NCBI GenBank assembly: GCA_943324925.2
Contig: CALPNL020000103.1
Coordinates: 1 to 7,212 of the forward strand
Length of the DNA stretch: 7,212 nucleotides
Direction: 5' to 3'
Origin: Chitinophaga pinensis
Lineage (GTDB): Bacteria > Bacteroidota > Bacteroidia > Flavobacteriales > Flavobacteriaceae
A program made the translations under genes and the position numbers. Shown one piece after another: positions 5,547-7,212 of the stretch. Numbering within the stretch: the first letter of the stretch is position 1; each line of letters opens with the position of its first letter. A model generated the notes under the pieces. The model was not told the DNA's origin. It did no database searches and saw nothing but the letters and a program-made list of their open reading frames with translations.

Positions 5547-6746
5547 ATGATATTAAATTCCATTAACAAGAAAATTACATCTTTTTTAAATTTGTCTTTT
5601 TTCAATAATAGACTCAATATCATTTCAATTTGGATGATTATAACTCTACTATCTGCTGTAAAACAATTAAAAATTGGAAACTACAACAATTATAAAATTT
5701 TTAAAAATGTCTATTTTCATACTATCGAAAAACTGCCATTATATAAAGAATATCCTTTAGAGTATTTTGATCATAACCATTACGGACCCATTTTTAGTTT
5801 ATTAATTGCTCCATTTGCTGTACTCCCCGATTATTTAGGAATACCATTATGGGGATTGTTTAATGCAGGAATTTTAGCCTGGGCGATTACTCAATTACCA
5901 TTAAAATCTTCACAAATAAATGCTGTTCTTTGGATTTGTTTACATGAACTTCTAACTACATTATTAGGATTACAATTTAATCCAATCATGACAGCAATCA
6001 TTATTCTGTCCTTTGTATACATAGAAAAAGGAAAGGATTTTTGGTCGGCATTTTTTATTGTATTAGGCGTTTTTGTAAAATTATATGGAATTGTAGGACT
6101 GGCATTTTTCTTTTTTTCAAAGAATAAAATAAAGTTTATTCTATCGCTTTTATTTTGGTGCATCGTTTTGTTCAGTTTACCAATGTTAATTTCATCACCT
6201 GAATATATTATCCAAACCTATCAGGAATGGTTTGCCAGGTTAATAGAGAAAAATAACGAAAATACTGGATTAAGTTCCTACCAAGATATTTCCTTAATGG
6301 GAATGGTTAGAAGATTTTTCCAAGATAGCACCATCCCCAATTTACCCTTTTTAATTGGTGGAGTTTTCTTATTTGGATTACAATATTTAAGGATAAAAGA
6401 ATATAAAGAAGAAACTTTTAGAGTAATGTTATTGGCTTCGGTATTAATTTTTACAGTAATTTTTAGTTCTGGATCTGAATCACCTACCTATATAATTGCC
6501 TTTGTTGGTGTTGCAATCTGGTTTGTAATTCAACCAAAACCTATTTCCAATCTCTATATTGGATTATTTATTTTCGCTTTAATTCTTACCAGTTTATCAC
6601 CTTCTGATTTAATTCCGAAATATTTAAAAGACAATTATATTCGTCCTTATGCATTAAAAGCATTACCTTGTGTCTTAATTTGGTTTGCAATTATATACGA
6701 AATGCTTAAAAATAAATTTAAAAACTACCGTTCAATAACTCATTAA
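5547..6746 (+). CDS. Multipass membrane protein, likely GT87/DUF2029-type glycosyltransferase
   Basis: This 399-residue protein has about ten to twelve hydrophobic segments (for example 24-38, 98-114, 145-158, 165-190, 195-215, 265-280, 292-328, 333-350 and 368-386). It resembles the GT-C glycosyltransferases of family GT87 (DUF2029), which use polyprenyl-phosphate sugars on the outer face of the inner membrane. The supporting pattern is an N-terminal loop with LPLYKEYP (63-70), NHYGPIFSLLIAPFAVLP (77-94) in the place of the family's YPP-containing loop, LQFNPIMTA (142-150), and VFVKLYGIVGL (175-185) before the next helices. The acidic residue usually found near the end of the first loop is not obvious: the corresponding stretch reads NYNNYKIF (45-52). 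It follows dapD by 34 bp with no visible promoter or terminator, and ends 2 bp before a GT2 gene, so co-transcription is likely. Acceptor and sugar are unknown. Another GT-C family such as GT39/GT83 remains possible. Confidence 0.72.
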   Translation: MILNSINKKITSFLNLSFFNNRLNIISIWMIITLLSAVKQLKIGNYNNYKIFKNVYFHTIEKLPLYKEYPLEYFDHNHYGPIFSLLIAPFAVLPDYLGIPLWGLFNAGILAWAITQLPLKSSQINAVLWICLHELLTTLLGLQFNPIMTAIIILSFVYIEKGKDFWSAFFIVLGVFVKLYGIVGLAFFFFSKNKIKFILSLLFWCIVLFSLPMLISSPEYIIQTYQEWFARLIEKNNENTGLSSYQDISLMGMVRRFFQDSTIPNLPFLIGGVFLFGLQYLRIKEYKEETFRVMLLASVLIFTVIFSSGSESPTYIIAFVGVAIWFVIQPKPISNLYIGLFIFALILTSLSPSDLIPKYLKDNYIRPYALKALPCVLIWFAIIYEMLKNKFKNYRSITH

Positions 6747-6748
6747 AG

Positions 6749-7212
6749 ATGATTTTACAAAAGAAAATATCTATTGTTATTCCTTCATTTAATGAGGAAG
6801 GAACTATTATAATTATAGTAAACGCTCTAAATGAAGTACTTCAAAAATTAAATTATAGCTACGAATTAATTTTTGTTGACGATGGAAGTAGCGACAAAAC
6901 ATTGAGTATTTTACAAGAAATTTCAGCTATTGATTCTAATGTTTTCTATATAGAATTATCTCGAAATTTCGGACACCAAAACGCATTAAAGGCAGGGCTA
7001 GATCTAGCTTCGGGAGATTGCATAATTACCATGGACGGTGACATGCAACATCCACCAGAAATGATACCTCAGTTAATTGAAAAATGGGAAGAAGGTTATG
7101 ATATCGTTTATACCCGCAGATTAGAAGACAAGAATCTTCCCGCATTCAAAAAAATAACATCTAAATATTTTTATAAGTTCATTAATTCCATCTCTGAAAT
7201 TAAGATTGAAGA
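6749..7212 (+). CDS. Family 2 glycosyltransferase, polyprenyl-phosphate sugar transferase type (partial, C-terminus off the right edge)
   Basis: The frame opens at the ATG at 6749, two bases after the preceding stop codon, and stays open for 154 codons to the window edge. The GT-A fold motifs are clear: ISIVIPSFNEE (residues 7-17), the nucleotide-binding VDDGSSD (43-49), SRNFGHQNALKAGLD (71-85) and the metal-binding TMDGDMQHPPE (94-104), followed by YDIVYTRR. This pattern is that of DPM1/GtrB/ArnC-like enzymes, which transfer a sugar from a nucleotide donor to undecaprenyl or a related polyprenyl phosphate at the cytoplasmic face. Complete members have about 310-330 residues and often two C-terminal membrane helices, which lie beyond the edge. 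The tight spacing to the GT87-like gene points to translational coupling and a shared pathway in cell-surface glycosylation or lipid modification. The sugar cannot be told from the sequence. Confidence 0.93.
   Translation, partial: MILQKKISIVIPSFNEEGTIIIIVNALNEVLQKLNYSYELIFVDDGSSDKTLSILQEISAIDSNVFYIELSRNFGHQNALKAGLDLASGDCIITMDGDMQHPPEMIPQLIEKWEEGYDIVYTRRLEDKNLPAFKKITSKYFYKFINSISEIKIE

Noticed and set aside
5891..6163. Minus-strand open frame within the GT87-like gene
   Set aside because: It is antisense to a membrane-protein gene. Its composition mirrors the opposite strand and no start signal is apparent.

Overview
This 7.2 kb stretch looks like ordinary chromosome from a member of the Flavobacteriaceae (Bacteroidota), probably Flavobacterium or a close relative. 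The grounds are strongly AT-rich DNA, AAA/AAT/ATT-rich codon use, promoters of the Bacteroidota type (TAnnTTTG at -7, with little Shine-Dalgarno signal at starts), and protein families typical of the group, notably the small DUF5606 protein directly behind peptide deformylase. I see no tRNA, rRNA, CRISPR array, insertion sequence or phage gene. No gene-free stretch exceeds 300 bases; the longest are about 181 bp (between def and the FUSC gene) and 133 bp (between ruvX and dapD), and both hold divergent promoters.

Left block, minus strand (1-1772): transcription runs leftward from a promoter near 1841-1873 through def (peptide deformylase) and a DUF5606 gene 30 bp later. A hairpin terminator at 614-642 follows, and then mazG (nucleoside triphosphate pyrophosphohydrolase) runs off the left edge. 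These are housekeeping functions: N-terminal maturation of new proteins and nucleotide-pool cleaning.

Middle block (1954-4563): a 732-residue FUSC-family inner-membrane protein lies on the plus strand, and its best start is the ATG at 1954. It converges with ruvX (Holliday-junction resolvase/YqgF) on the minus strand, and only 6 bp separate the two stop codons.

Right block, plus strand (4697-7212): dapD (tetrahydrodipicolinate N-succinyltransferase, lysine/diaminopimelate synthesis) has a good TATCTTTG promoter box. It is followed after 34 bp by a multipass GT87/DUF2029-like membrane glycosyltransferase. Two bases later a GT2 polyprenyl-phosphate sugar transferase (DPM1/GtrB/ArnC-like) begins and runs off the right edge. 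The two glycosyltransferase genes form a plausible functional pair: a cytoplasmic enzyme that loads a sugar onto a lipid carrier and a GT-C enzyme that could use lipid-linked sugar.

I did not find a clear undescribed system. The points most worth a second look are the dapD-linked glycosyltransferase pair, the DUF5606-def linkage, the three-way repeat in the terminator, and the small inverted repeats in the two divergent promoter regions.
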